64,000 nt of DNA from JADKIH01 sp031385005 (GTDB taxonomy: Bacteria > Bacteroidota > Bacteroidia > AKYH767-A > 2013-40CM-41-45), in contig JANNBB010000006.1 in assembly GCA_031385005.1 (NCBI GenBank), positions 124,001-188,000 on the forward strand, given 5' to 3'. The position numbers were made by a program, and so were the translations under genes. Numbering within the stretch: position 1 is the stretch's first letter; each line of letters opens with the position of its first letter. Under the pieces are notes generated by a model. It searched no databases. It was not told the origin of the DNA and saw only the letters and a program-made list of their open reading frames with translations. Below are positions 9,728 through 20,700 of this stretch, one piece after another.

Positions 9728-9799
9728 ATCTTTTTTCTTACTCTGCAAATATGCAAAAGTTTTAATGTTTTTAAAAGCTCAAAGTAAACTTTTCTTCAA

Positions 9800-10486
9800 T
9801 CAGGTTGTTAGTATTTTGTCCATCGTTCTTACATATTGCTGCACATGATAATTTATTTTCTGCCGCCTGTATTGCATAATAAATCTGGGATGCGGTAATT
9901 TTACAATTTCTTTGAAAAGTTTCAGCTCATCATTTAACTTTTTAAAATAATTGAAATTTTTGCCTTCTCCAAGGCATATTGCTATTTTTCTATTTACTCC
10001 AAAACTTATTTGTCGTTGAATAGTATCGTGAATAAAAGATTTACATGATTTGATTAATGTTGGATCATCATAATAATTTAAATTTTTTCCGTTCTTGACA
10101 AATCCTACCGGACAAATTGCTGTTAGAAAAAAATTGGAGAAGAATTTTTCATCACCACCAAACTCATTTATTACGGTATAAATAAAAGTACTTGATAATT
10201 CCGGTTTTTTCAAAAGTGAATTTTCGATACCGCAAACTTTTTCAAGCTGCACGGGATCTGTAAAAGCAATTCCTGTTGTTCCTGCGCCTAATCTGCCCGG
10301 ATTAATTCCAAAAATAAAAGTTCGTTCTCTTTGATCGGAATAATATTTCAAAAAAAAATTTCGAATAAGTATTTTAACATCGGAAGAATCGTATGGAAGC
10401 AAAAAAGAGACGTCTTTTGGTAAATTGAAATTGGGATTTAGTTTTTTAAAAAACAGAATCGCTTTTTCAGAAAAATCTTTTTTCAT
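9800..10486 (-). CDS. SMUG2-like uracil-DNA glycosylase family protein
   Basis: 228 residues from the ATG at 10486. The active-site loop GINPGRLGAGTTGIAF (60-75) matches the GMNPGPFGMxQTGVPF type motif of SMUG glycosylases, and LPHPR (197-201) stands where SMUG1 has its HPSPR loop. The expected role is removing uracil or related damaged bases. A TTG three codons upstream is an alternative start, but the ATG overlaps the hemF stop as ATGA (stop 10485-10483), the usual sign of translational coupling, so I chose it. The SMUG2 name rests on motif reading; activity and substrate are inferred. Confidence 0.8.
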   Translation of the reverse strand: MKKDFSEKAILFFKKLNPNFNLPKDVSFLLPYDSSDVKILIRNFFLKYYSDQRERTFIFGINPGRLGAGTTGIAFTDPVQLEKVCGIENSLLKKPELSSTFIYTVINEFGGDEKFFSNFFLTAICPVGFVKNGKNLNYYDDPTLIKSCKSFIHDTIQRQISFGVNRKIAICLGEGKNFNYFKKLNDELKLFKEIVKLPHPRFIMQYRRQKINYHVQQYVRTMDKILTT

Positions 10487-11373
10487 TTTAACCAATCAAT
10501 ATCTTTTTTCAAAAAAGAAATGGTTTCTGCTTCCCGGCTTCCGGGTTCCGGTTGATAATCATATTCCCAGGAAGCAATTGGTGGCAAACTCATTAAAATG
10601 GATTCTGTTCGTCCGTTGGTATCTAAGCCAAATTTTGTACCGCGATCGTAAACTAAATTAAACTCAACATATCTTCCACGTCTTAGCAGTTGCCATTTTT
10701 TTTCGTTCTCACTGTAAACTGTAGACTTATTTAGATTTATTAAAGAAACATATAAAGGTGCGAATAAACTTCCTGTTGACTTTACGAAACTAAAAATATC
10801 CGTTAACGAATGGTTTTCATTTGCACGAAAGTGATCGAAAAAAATTCCTCCGATTCCTCTGGTCTCGTTTCGATGTTTGATGAAAAAATAATTATCGGCC
10901 TCTGTTTTAAATTTAGGATAAAATGATTGATCGTGTTTGTCACACATTTTTTTCAATTCCGAATGAAAATAAACTGCGTCGTGTTGATTAACATAATGTG
11001 GAGTAAGATCAATTCCTCCTCCAAACCAGGCAATTTTTCCAAGTTCAAAATACCGAATATTCATATGTATGATTGGTATTTCAGGACTTTTGGGATGCAT
11101 AACAATTGAAACACCTGTTGCATAAAAGGTAGTCGCTTTTTCACCAGGAAACTGTTTCTTTAAAAAATCAGGCACGTCGCCAAAAACAGCAGAATAATTG
11201 ACTCCTCCCCTTTCAATAATATTTCCATTTTTAAAAATCCGGGTTTTTCCACCACCTCCTCCGGGTCTCTCCCACTTATCTTCCACGAAACTGCCACCGT
11301 TATCGGCAACCTCCAAATTGGAACAAATATCATCCTGCAAATCTAAGAACCAATCAGAGATCTCTCTTTTCAT
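10483..11373 (-). CDS. hemF: Oxygen-dependent coproporphyrinogen III oxidase
   Basis: HemF uses O2 to decarboxylate coproporphyrinogen III to protoporphyrinogen IX in haem synthesis. The 296 residues match family length. Diagnostic stretches are RGGVNYSAVFG, MHPKSPEIPIIHMNIRYFE, WFGGGIDLTPHYV, ETRGIGGIFFDHF, RRGRYVEFNLVYDRGTKFGL and the near-terminal PPIASWEYDYQPEPGS. The start is taken at ATG 11373; a TTG one codon earlier is less likely. The stop overlaps the next gene by ATGA. It lies 11 bases after the LysM/binding-protein gene, so guaA, that gene, hemF and the glycosylase may form one transcript. It implies aerobic haem synthesis. Confidence 0.96.
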   Translation of the reverse strand: MKREISDWFLDLQDDICSNLEVADNGGSFVEDKWERPGGGGGKTRIFKNGNIIERGGVNYSAVFGDVPDFLKKQFPGEKATTFYATGVSIVMHPKSPEIPIIHMNIRYFELGKIAWFGGGIDLTPHYVNQHDAVYFHSELKKMCDKHDQSFYPKFKTEADNYFFIKHRNETRGIGGIFFDHFRANENHSLTDIFSFVKSTGSLFAPLYVSLINLNKSTVYSENEKKWQLLRRGRYVEFNLVYDRGTKFGLDTNGRTESILMSLPPIASWEYDYQPEPGSREAETISFLKKDIDWLK

Positions 11374-11384
11374 CAATTGAAAAA

Positions 11385-12827
11385 TTATTTTTTTATGTTT
11401 TTTATTAAGTCTTTTGTAATATCTCCTGCAGGTTGAAAAACATGGATGTTACTATTCTCAAATGCATTTCCGGAAATAATCTTTTCAAATGAATAATTAG
11501 AATATAGGCCCGTAATGTCCGCATGCTTGTCTTCTGTGATTGATTTCCAACCACCTTTTGATAAAGACATTTTTGTTACAAGCATGGCATCATAACCCAG
11601 GTAAGCAGATTCTGTAGGTTCCGAATAATATTTTTCGCGAAAATACTTTCTGAACATATAAACATTTTCATCACTGTTATCAATAAAACCGGAGTTGAAT
11701 ACGTGAACATTGCACAATTCCAGATGATTGGGTTCAATGGTTTCGAAGTATTGCCAAGTTGGAAGTCCGATTACAGTAACCTGATATTCCGGTATCTTAA
11801 CTTTAAGCGAATTTAAAATTGAAGAAACCATATCTTCATTGGAAGATGAAATGAAGAGAATATTATTTTTCCCTTTTACTAAGCTATCGGCAAAAGCTAT
11901 ACTACCAAGTTTAGCATAATCAATTCTTTTAACTGCAGTAAATTTAGTGGAAAGCCACCCGGATTTAAAAGACTCTGCTCTTTCCAACTCTTTGGCCGAT
12001 ACAGATTTTAGAAGAATCAACGATGTGTTAGTGAAATATTCGGCAGAAAATTTTCCCATCATTTCACATTGTTTGAATGAAGAAGGAAGTAAACTAATGG
12101 CATATTTGTTCTCTTTAATTAGTTCAGAAGAGTTCATGGCAGAGGAAAGCAAATGGATCTGATTTTTCTCCGAGAAAGCAGAAATTGTGGAAAGCAGATT
12201 TCCGTTTTCATTCGTAATAATCAGATCGCAATTCTTTTTCTTGCTAAGTTTTCGTAACAGTATAAGACTATCGTTTTCAGAATCTATAATATCCAAATTA
12301 ATTTTGAACCCTCCCATTTTTAATGATTCTGCCGAGCGTATAATGCCCTCTATGAATTCAAGATTTTGCTTGGTTCCATCATTTATAGGTTCATCTACAA
12401 AAGATTCTGTCGAGTCAGAAACTGTATAAATTTTGGGGAGGTTGAAAGAAGTTACAACAACAATTGAATAAAATGAATCCTTCTTCTTATCCTCTACTAC
12501 ATTGCTCGCCTTCTCTAATGAATCTTTTTTTAACCAGCTATAAGCAGGAATCCAAAGTTTCATTTTTACTTTTAAACCATTATTAATTTCATGATTAAAT
12601 TGTATGATTTCCTCCTGTGGAATTTTGAATTTTTGTGAAATACTAAACAACGTTTCTCCTTTTTCAACTTTGTAAATGAAGAACTTCCGGGAATTCAAAA
12701 AATGAACATTGGAAGTATCCTTTTTTGATAACGTTTGAGCGTGCGTTGAAAAAGACAGTAAGAGAAAAAATAATGTAAATAGAGAAAATAGATATTTCAC
12801 GAATCTTTTGTGTTTCATTTTATGCAT
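11385..12827 (-). CDS. LysM plus periplasmic-binding-fold envelope protein
   Basis: An N-terminal signal segment (about 8-30, ending THAQ) is followed by a LysM domain (about 50-95: FIYKVEKGETLFSISQKFKI ... LKVKMKLWIP), which binds glycan strands of peptidoglycan. Residues 120-480 look like a type 1 periplasmic binding fold of the kind found in branched-chain amino acid receptors, with alternating strands (DLIITNENG, ILFISSSNEDM, YQVTVIGLPTWQYF) and a late tyrosine-rich segment. No transporter genes are adjacent, so a structural or sensing role is as likely as ligand capture. The gene is 31 bases downstream of guaA, an arrangement I recognise from other Bacteroidota. ATG 12818 (MKHK) is an alternative start. 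Confidence 0.75.
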   Translation of the reverse strand: MHKMKHKRFVKYLFSLFTLFFLLLSFSTHAQTLSKKDTSNVHFLNSRKFFIYKVEKGETLFSISQKFKIPQEEIIQFNHEINNGLKVKMKLWIPAYSWLKKDSLEKASNVVEDKKKDSFYSIVVVTSFNLPKIYTVSDSTESFVDEPINDGTKQNLEFIEGIIRSAESLKMGGFKINLDIIDSENDSLILLRKLSKKKNCDLIITNENGNLLSTISAFSEKNQIHLLSSAMNSSELIKENKYAISLLPSSFKQCEMMGKFSAEYFTNTSLILLKSVSAKELERAESFKSGWLSTKFTAVKRIDYAKLGSIAFADSLVKGKNNILFISSSNEDMVSSILNSLKVKIPEYQVTVIGLPTWQYFETIEPNHLELCNVHVFNSGFIDNSDENVYMFRKYFREKYYSEPTESAYLGYDAMLVTKMSLSKGGWKSITEDKHADITGLYSNYSFEKIISGNAFENSNIHVFQPAGDITKDLIKNIKK

Positions 12828-12858
12828 GCAAGTAATAATAATATTTCCGTTTTAAGAA

Positions 12859-14388
12859 TTATTCCCATTCAATAGTTGCCGGGGGTTTTGAACTAATATC
12901 ATAAACAACACGATTGATACCTTTAACCTTATTAATTATTTCGTTTGAAACCAAAGCCAGAAATTCGTAAGGAATATGACTCCAGTCAGCTGTCATTCCA
13001 TCGATTGAAGTAACGGCCCTCAGGCATACAGCATTTTCATATGTTCGTTCATCTCCCATTACTCCAACAGACTGAACCGGTAATAAAATAACACCTGCTT
13101 GCCAAATTGTTTCATACAAGTTGTGTTTTTTTAGCAGTGAAATAAAAATATCATCTGCGGCTTGAAGAATGGCAACCTTTTCTTCTGTGATATCTCCTAA
13201 AATCCGAATAGCTAAGCCGGGTCCCGGGAAAGGATGTCTATTCAATATATTGGGATCGAGTCCCAATTGTCTTCCAACTAATCGTACCTCATCTTTAAAA
13301 AGTGATTTAAGGGGTTCGATTACTTTCAGTTTCATTTTATCCGGCAATCCACCCACGTTGTGATGGCTCTTTATCGTAGCAGATGGGCCTTTGACACTAA
13401 CAGATTCTATAACATCCGGATAGATAGTACCCTGCCCTAACCATTTGATGTCTTTAATGCGATGTGCTTCCTTATCAAACGTTTCGATAAATGCTTTACC
13501 GATAGCTTTTCGTTTTTCCTCCGGATCGCTTAGGTTTTTTAATGCATGATAAAATTCATTTTTTGCATTTACCCCGGTAATATTCAAACCAAGATGAAGG
13601 TATGAATCCATTACTACAGCAAATTCGTTCTTTCGAAGTAAACCATTGTCAACAAATATGCAGTGAAGGTTTTTTCCGATTGCTTTATGCAACAACATAG
13701 CTGCCACAGAACTATCTACCCCACCTGATAATCCAAGTACGACCTGATCATCTCCGAGTTGTTCTTTAAGTGAAAAGATAGTTTCATCCACGAAAGAAGA
13801 CGGCGTCCAATCTTGGTTGCATTTACATATTTCAACAAGGAAATTTTTCAAAAGCGCTTTGCCATCAGTTGAATGCGTTACCTCCGGGTGAAATTGAATT
13901 CCATAAGTCTGTTCATTTTCAATTTTATAAGCTGCAACGGGAACATCAGAGGTTCCGGCAACTATCCTGAAGTTTTTGGGGACTTTAGAAATGGTATCTC
14001 CATGAGACATCCAAACGGTAGAATTTAATTGAATATTGCTGAAAAGATCGTTTTCTTTATCAATTTTCATCAATTGAGCTCTACCATATTCACGTGTCTT
14101 TGAAGGCGTAACTTCACCTCCGTTTTGAAATGCAAGCAACTGAGCACCGTAACAAACGCCTAAAACAGGTACTTTGGAGCGAATATTCGACAAATCCATC
14201 GTTGGAGCATTTAAATCACGCACGGAGGAAGGACTTCCTGAAAGAATGACTCCTTTAACAGAGGATGATAGTTTTGGAAAATGATTGTAAGGGTATATTT
14301 CGCAATAAACATTCAACTCACGAATTCTTCTGGCAATAAGTTGGGTATACTGAGATCCAAAATCGGCAATAAAAATTACTTCATGCAT
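12859..14388 (-). CDS. guaA: GMP synthase (glutamine-hydrolysing)
   Basis: Converts XMP to GMP with glutamine and ATP. The class I glutaminase domain has nucleophile C79 in GVCYGAQL and the pair H167/E169 in QFHPEVTHS. The ATP-pyrophosphatase P-loop is SGGVDSS (221-227), and the C-terminal dimerisation part ends KPPATIEWE, the standard GuaA end. From the ATG at 14388 it has 509 residues. An in-frame TTG two codons upstream lies inside the TACTTTTG promoter box, so it cannot be the start of a message made from that box. The box ends three bases before the ATG, suggesting a leaderless or nearly leaderless message. Confidence 0.97.
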   Translation of the reverse strand: MHEVIFIADFGSQYTQLIARRIRELNVYCEIYPYNHFPKLSSSVKGVILSGSPSSVRDLNAPTMDLSNIRSKVPVLGVCYGAQLLAFQNGGEVTPSKTREYGRAQLMKIDKENDLFSNIQLNSTVWMSHGDTISKVPKNFRIVAGTSDVPVAAYKIENEQTYGIQFHPEVTHSTDGKALLKNFLVEICKCNQDWTPSSFVDETIFSLKEQLGDDQVVLGLSGGVDSSVAAMLLHKAIGKNLHCIFVDNGLLRKNEFAVVMDSYLHLGLNITGVNAKNEFYHALKNLSDPEEKRKAIGKAFIETFDKEAHRIKDIKWLGQGTIYPDVIESVSVKGPSATIKSHHNVGGLPDKMKLKVIEPLKSLFKDEVRLVGRQLGLDPNILNRHPFPGPGLAIRILGDITEEKVAILQAADDIFISLLKKHNLYETIWQAGVILLPVQSVGVMGDERTYENAVCLRAVTSIDGMTADWSHIPYEFLALVSNEIINKVKGINRVVYDISSKPPATIEWE

Positions 14389-14391
14389 ATG

Positions 14392-14399
14392 CAAAAGTA
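14392..14399 (-). promoter_or_regulatory. TAnnTTTG -7 box abutting guaA
   Basis: On the minus strand the sequence is TACTTTTG, then CAT, then ATG. In Bacteroidota this element is centred near -7, which would put the transcription start at or within a base or two of the guaA start codon. No good -33 TTTG is seen. Confidence 0.6.
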
Positions 14400-14573
14400 T
14401 TTAGAATAATTCAGTTTTTTAGGGTTTTAAAAAACAGATATCATCAAATTGTTGTTTTCCTTTCGATTAAAAAGATAAATCGAAAAGTTAAATTAATTTA
14501 GAATAAAATGATAATAATCAAGTCAAAAGAATAGCTTACTTAAACTAATTATATTAATCTATTTTCCCTAGCT

Positions 14574-14603
14574 TTTGTTCATAGATTAAATTAGTTAGAT
14601 TTG
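14574..14603 (+). promoter_or_regulatory. Consensus Bacteroidota promoter for the phosphoesterase gene
   Basis: TTTG (14574-14577), 18 bases, then TAGATTTG (14596-14603): both elements match the primary sigma consensus TTTG/TAnnTTTG with accepted spacing. It predicts a leader of roughly 75-80 bases before the ATG at 14688. Confidence 0.75.
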
Positions 14604-14687
14604 AAAAATAAATTATTAATTCATAATAAATCCAGTAAATAAATATTCATTTACTAATTAATTTGTTGAACTAAACTTCTAAAGAAC

Positions 14688-15875
14688 ATGAAAGAATATT
14701 CAATTTCAAAAAAAGTAATAACTCTGCTTACTTATTTGCTTGTATTGGGATTGAATTTTCTGATTACGAAAAATGCAAACAGCGCTACAATACCCAAACC
14801 TGACCATGTGGTAATATGCGTTTTAGAAAACCATACTTATAATCAGGTAGTAGATCCGATTGCTGCACCATACATTTTTTCTTTAATACCTCTTTCGGCA
14901 AATCTACGTGAATACTATGCAATAACACATCCGAGTCAACCGAATTACCTGATTTTTTTTTCCGGAAGTAGTCAGGGAGTAATAGACGACAATTTGCCAT
15001 TGAACACCCCCTGGATGAGTCCCAATCTTGGTGGAAGTTTGATTAATGCAGGTTATAGTTTTGCGGGTTATTCAGAAGATCTCCCGGTGGCCGGATCGTT
15101 GGTGGCTTCTTCAGGTGATTACTTTCGGAAGCATTGTCCATGGGTAAATTGGCAAGGAACAGGACTGAATCAAATTCCATGGACGTGCAATTTGTCAATG
15201 AACGATTTCCCGACAAACTTTAATGACTTACCGGATTTATCGTTTGTCATTCCGAATCAAAACAATGATATGCATAATGGTGTAGATCCACTCAGGATAA
15301 CTACTGCCGATAACTGGATTTTTAACCATCTCAAACCTTATATTGATTGGGCTCAAACGAATAATAGTTTGTTTGTGCTCATGTTTGATGAAGACAATTC
15401 GGTGGGAATTAATCAGACACTTTGCTTGTTTAATGGTCCAATGATAATGCCGGGTGATTATTTACTTAATGGCTACAATCATTTTGATATGCTACGCACT
15501 TTTGAAGATATGTATGGTCTACCTTATGCAGGTTTTAGTGCCAATGCCAATCCAATAGAAGAAATTTGGCGAGTAAATTCAGTTGATGTTGTTGAGACGA
15601 GCAGTCAAGCAAATGTAAGTATGACCATTTTCCCAAATCCACTCAATGAAAATTCCGTTCTTTCATTAAATGAAAATATATGGAATGAAAAATCGGATTT
15701 GAAAATATGTTTTTTTGATATTTCAGGAAGATTGGCGCATGAAGAAAGTATTCCATTTATACCCGGACAGAAGAATTATAATTTTGATAAAAATGGTTTA
15801 AGCAAAGGAATATTTGCCTTTAGAATTTCTTCCAACGATACTCCAATTGGTTCCGGAAAAATAATTGTGGAATAA
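14688..15875 (+). CDS. Secreted phosphoesterase (phospholipase C / acid phosphatase family), T9SS sorted
   Basis: 395 residues: signal segment (about 10-33), a phosphoesterase-family domain (about 38-300) and a C-terminal T9SS type A sorting domain (about 310-395, opening IFPNPLNEN and ending SGKIIVE). Family marks are the metal-binding Glu-Asn in VVICVLENHTY (E47, N48), the THPSQPNYL segment (80-88) with the likely nucleophile region, DMHNGVD and the late MFDEDNS. Members hydrolyse phosphate esters or phospholipids outside the cell; which applies here cannot be read. It could supply phosphate to the phosphate island 14 kb away, which is speculative. It converges on bshC with only 7 bases between stops and no visible terminator. 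Confidence 0.8.
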   Translation: MKEYSISKKVITLLTYLLVLGLNFLITKNANSATIPKPDHVVICVLENHTYNQVVDPIAAPYIFSLIPLSANLREYYAITHPSQPNYLIFFSGSSQGVIDDNLPLNTPWMSPNLGGSLINAGYSFAGYSEDLPVAGSLVASSGDYFRKHCPWVNWQGTGLNQIPWTCNLSMNDFPTNFNDLPDLSFVIPNQNNDMHNGVDPLRITTADNWIFNHLKPYIDWAQTNNSLFVLMFDEDNSVGINQTLCLFNGPMIMPGDYLLNGYNHFDMLRTFEDMYGLPYAGFSANANPIEEIWRVNSVDVVETSSQANVSMTIFPNPLNENSVLSLNENIWNEKSDLKICFFDISGRLAHEESIPFIPGQKNYNFDKNGLSKGIFAFRISSNDTPIGSGKIIVE

Positions 15876-15882
15876 CTACAAT

Positions 15883-17499
15883 TTACTCAACTTCTTTCAG
15901 AATCATAAATTCCTTTTCAAAAGGGTCGAAGTTTTCTAATAGCATATCAAAAAAACCTTTGCCGTGATTCAGGAAATGCGGAATTAGAGTCTCTTCTCTT
16001 TCCTGCAAGCCACCATTTGGGAAAAGCAGGTCCTTAATTTTACGGATTTGATTTAGTTCTGATTCCTTCTTCTTTTTCTGCACGCGTAATATTTTCTCTT
16101 CGAGACTAAGAAATGAGGATTTAATTTTTTGCTTCTCCCCTTCTACAAATGCATTTAGAGTTGCATCGATTTTAGAAACCTCATGTCCAATATTTGAGAG
16201 TTCAATGGAAATTCGATCAAGGGAAATATTGAAATCAATTTTCTCCTCAGTAGAATTCAGCATGAAATTTTTTATTAATTCGTCAGTAGAAAGAAATATT
16301 TCCTTGTCAGAAATAGAAAACTTCGAAAGTTTATCATTCGTACTTTTATTAATAATAGTAGCGCAGTTTCGCAATATCAAAGCGGGAAAAGGAACATGAT
16401 AGTTATTAAATAGATCTTTTAATTCGAGCCAGTATGCGATTTCTGCAGGACCTCCCAGAAAAGCGACGTTTGGCAGTATGCTTTCCTGATAAAGAGGTCG
16501 AAGGAGAACATTGGGGCTAAAACGATCGGGAAAATTACTTATTTCATCGGTTAGTTGATTGAGTGAAAAAGTTATATCGGTATTAAGCACTTGAAACCGG
16601 TTATCTTCTTTCACTAATCTTTCCCGATAATCTTTTCCTAAGTAGAAAAGATTTATTTCCCTTGGTTTTGCCTGGGCATTGTATTTTTCAGATAATTGGC
16701 TGATAGAATTATCAACTAATTTTTTTGTAGTTTGATTCTTGACTTCATCCAAAAAAATATCTTTAACCCGGCTTTTAAAAACCATTTCGTGGCCGTCTAT
16801 AATAACCAAGCCATAATCGCCAAGTAAAGCATTTATCCATTTACGGGTTGCTTCTCCCAGTGTTTGGCTGGTTAAATAAGATTGTTCAATTAGTTCAAAT
16901 AACTCTGTGGCATATTTTGAATTACCAAAAGTATTTTTGATATTGTTGATTAAAGACTCTAATCCTTGAATAGGCATATTACCCGAAATGCCTTTCCATG
17001 AATGTTCCCATTCGTATTTTTTTCCAAAAAGATTTACTGAATCAATTTCGTTGATATCATGATCTTCTGTGGCCATCCAATAAACAGGCACAAAATGATT
17101 GGAAGGGAAAAGTGAATTCAAGTTTTTAGAAAGACTAATTGTTGAGATTAGTTTAAAGATAACATAAAGAGGTCCACTGAAAATATTTAATTGATGTCCA
17201 GCACAAACTGTAAATGTATTCCCGTTTTCAAGAGAGTTTATGTTTTGGGAAACGAGGTTGGGTATACTTTTTATCCCGGATTTTTGGTATTGTTCGGCAA
17301 TGGTATTTTTTAGCAAAAGCCTGTCTAATCGGGGGTTTTGGTAGGTTTCAATCCTCCTTTTAATGTCTTTAGTTGACCCGGTAAAATCATAGAATTTTTT
17401 CAAAAAATCGCTTTCTTTCAAAAAATCCAGTATAAGCTCATCAAATTTTAATGTTTTTCTATAGGATATGAGGGATTTACTGAAAATTGAATGGAGCAT
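15883..17499 (-). CDS. bshC: BshC, putative cysteine-adding enzyme of bacillithiol synthesis
   Basis: BshC is credited with adding cysteine to glucosaminyl-malate in the last step of bacillithiol synthesis. The 538 residues match the family, with the Rossmann segment CAGHQLNIFSGPLYVIFKL and the signature VPVYWMATEDHDINEID (about 133-149), then LRPLYQESILPNVAFLGGPAEIAYW and a long C-terminal coiled coil (about 415-500). The first motif has HQLN where many members have QQAG. BshA and BshB are not in the window, as expected, since bsh genes are often scattered. The organism therefore likely uses bacillithiol as its low-molecular thiol. Confidence 0.92.
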   Translation of the reverse strand: MLHSIFSKSLISYRKTLKFDELILDFLKESDFLKKFYDFTGSTKDIKRRIETYQNPRLDRLLLKNTIAEQYQKSGIKSIPNLVSQNINSLENGNTFTVCAGHQLNIFSGPLYVIFKLISTISLSKNLNSLFPSNHFVPVYWMATEDHDINEIDSVNLFGKKYEWEHSWKGISGNMPIQGLESLINNIKNTFGNSKYATELFELIEQSYLTSQTLGEATRKWINALLGDYGLVIIDGHEMVFKSRVKDIFLDEVKNQTTKKLVDNSISQLSEKYNAQAKPREINLFYLGKDYRERLVKEDNRFQVLNTDITFSLNQLTDEISNFPDRFSPNVLLRPLYQESILPNVAFLGGPAEIAYWLELKDLFNNYHVPFPALILRNCATIINKSTNDKLSKFSISDKEIFLSTDELIKNFMLNSTEEKIDFNISLDRISIELSNIGHEVSKIDATLNAFVEGEKQKIKSSFLSLEEKILRVQKKKKESELNQIRKIKDLLFPNGGLQEREETLIPHFLNHGKGFFDMLLENFDPFEKEFMILKEVE

Positions 17500-17558
17500 T
17501 AATTTTATTTTAAGAAAGGGTAAAGTAAAGATTTACAGGTGGTGATTACAAAAAAAAC

Positions 17559-17589
17559 TTGCAATTATTCATTTGATTAGCTATATTTG
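17559..17589 (+). promoter_or_regulatory. Consensus promoter for the 1241-residue secreted protein
   Basis: TTG (17559-17561), 20 bases, TATATTTG (17582-17589). It matches TTG/TAnnTTTG and predicts an unusually long leader of about 145 bases before the ATG at 17742. Confidence 0.65.
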
Positions 17590-17741
17590 AAGAAGCACTA
17601 CAAGTATTGAGCAGTTTTTTTGTTGTTCTGTGGCAATAAAAAATACTGCAAAATATGTAAGGGGATCAACTAAACTACCTATTAATTAATTAACTAATTA
17701 TTACTTACTTTCATAAGTAAGATAGAAAATCATTTGCTATC

Positions 17742-20700
17742 ATGAAGAGAACACTACTAAACGGAAAAGTTATTTTATTTCGATCATTTCTAATTGTTTT
17801 GGTCGTAGTTATTAATTCATTTAAAACGAATGCAGCAATTAATACTTTAGGTTTTTCTACTGTATCAGGTGTTGTTTTGGATGATACATTGAGCACTACG
17901 CAATTAATCGGAACAAACATAAACAACGTTGCTGGAGGCATTTCAGCGATCAGTTCAATAGGATTTACATTCGCTTTTAACGGGACAAACTACACTCATT
18001 TTTCAGTTAATGAAAACGGATTAATGAGACTTGCAACATCTGTTGCAGGGCCTGCTGTTTCAATGGGCGCTACAACAGCCAATCAATTAACTGCGAATGC
18101 AGATTTTCCAAAAATTGCTGCTTATTTTGATGACTTGAAGACGCAGACCGGAACTGTTCGATATAAGACAACAGGAATTGCTCCAAACAGAAAAATGATG
18201 GTTCAATGGAATGTAACCGTTGGAACAACATTAAACTGTAAGTTTCAGGTTTGGTTGTTTGAAACCACTAATAATTTTCAATTTGTTTATGGAACAATGC
18301 CCACGAATACGGCAAACTATTCTGTTGGGGCAGCTTCCGGTACTACAGATTTTGGAAGTGTTACTGTCAATACTACATTCGCAAATAGCACAGTGAACTT
18401 TGTAACATCAAACGATTTGAATCAGTCGACAATTGCCTCAGGTAATTCATTTTTATTCAAAGCTCCACCTTCTTGTCCGATACTAAGTTCTCCTGCAGCA
18501 TCAGCAACAAATATTCAACCGGATAACGTTGTTTTAACATGGACGGCAGGGACCTCAGGCACAACAACACTTTATGATGTTTATTTTGGAACAGCCGCTT
18601 CTCCCCCATTGGTTTCGACAAATCAAGCAGGCACAACCTATAATACAGGTGCAATTATAAGTAATACAGTTTATTTTTGGAAAATAATAGGTAAAAACGG
18701 AACAGTGGTATCGACTTCATGCAGCACTCTACAATTTACAACAGCAGTTGCTCCTTCTTGTCCGATTTTATCCTATCCGGCTTCTTCAGCAGTTGAAATT
18801 CCGGTTGCAAATATGGTTCTAAGTTGGTCTGCCGGTTCAACCGGAACCACAAATGGTTATGATGTGTATTTCGGAACAGCAGCAAATCCTCCAATTGTAT
18901 CTACCAACCAAGCCGGCACAACATACAATGCAGGAAACTTGAATTCCGGCACTACCTATTACTGGAAAGTTGTTGGTAGAAATGGAGCAGCATTATCCAG
19001 CGGCTGTACTGTTCAACAGTTTTCAACTGTAAAATTGAGTTACCAAATCACTCGCTCTACCGGGGTTTCTTATAATTCCATCGCAACTTCCGGAAATTCA
19101 GTAAGTAGTTGGAGGAATGGATCGAATACGGATGATAATTTAAGTAATGCTGTTTCAATAGGATTCAATTTTACATATAGTGGGAATTCATATTCATCAT
19201 TTCTTGCTTCCACAAATGGATTTATTACATTAAATACAGCTACAGCCGCTACCGGAAATACAGATTTTCCTTATGGTTACCTGAACAGTGCTTTATCGGA
19301 TGGAAATGCTTCAAGTGTATCAACATTAATAATTGCACCTTTTTACGAAGATATATATTGTCAGGGTAATCCCGGCTCCTTGTCAGGTTTAAATGGTTCT
19401 GTAAAATATAGTTCTAGCGGAACCACCGGAAGCAGGGTACTAACAATAGAATGGATTGCCATGGAAGGATTTAATAGTGCCGGTCCTAATTTAAATTTCC
19501 AGGTTAAATTATATGAAGGGACTAATATTATCGAATTTGTTTACGGACAAATGGATGCATATGATGGGACAATGAATCTTAATTATAATTACAGTTGTGG
19601 ACTAAGTGCAACAACATTAAGTTCCACTCCGCTAGCAGGCGAATTAATTAATCAACTTATTGCCGATACCCGAAGTTTTGGAGCAACACCATCCAGCCAG
19701 ATTTTGCAGGTTCCTGAATGTTATTCCATGTTACAATTTGTTCCCGGCACTTACTCCGCATATGTTCCCCCTGCAAGTTTAATTCCTGTTAACGATGAAA
19801 AAATTAATGCCATTTCATTATTAGTTAATACCAGTCCATGCTTGTCCATTTGCGGAAATAGTTATTCCAGTTTACACGCAACTGCATCCAGTGGATTTAC
19901 AGCTTGCCCTGCAGGAATACCTGATGACGATGTATGGTTCAAGTTTATTCCTACCAATTCGAATACCTTAATCAAAGTTATTGGATCCGGGAATTATGAT
20001 CCAACTATTCAGTTGTATTCAAGCTCCAGCAATACTGCTTTACTTTGTGGTAACTCAAGTTTTCAAACCGGAACTTCAGAGACACTAAATCCAACAAATC
20101 TTTCTGTAGGACAAACATATTATGTCAGAGTTTATGAACGAAATGCATTTTCAGGAACAAACAGTAGCGGACAGTTTGATATCTGTATAAGTGCGACTCC
20201 ACTTCCTCCATCCAATGATGATTGTGCGAATAGTATTTCATTATCGGTGACACAAAATCCTGTATTCGTTAACGGAACTTCATCATTAGGCGCAACAGCA
20301 TCATCCGGAATCCCTACATGTAATGCGACAAATTCAACCACACCGGATGATGATGTTTGGTATAAATTTGTAGCAGTAAATGCTACTGAAACGATAACCG
20401 TAACAGGAAGTACAGGATTTAATCCAGCCATCCAACTTTTTAGTGGTAGTTGTGCTTCTTTGTCTAGTATTGAATGTGTGAATTATTGGGGAAATGCTCA
20501 AACGGAAACTTTAACACAAACAGGTCTTACCATTAATGCTACATATTTTGTTAGAATTTTTCATGCAGGTAGTGGCCCGGGATCAGGATCATATACAGTT
20601 GCTGTAACATCACCACCACCTGCATGTACATCAACCATGCTTCCTCCAAACGATGATTTATTTGTAAGTCTGACCAATACTACATTTTATTGGGATCCAG

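Noticed and set aside
9553..9756. 67-residue minus ORF
   Set aside because: It is out of frame with the better 47-residue membrane protein in the same bases and has no coding character.
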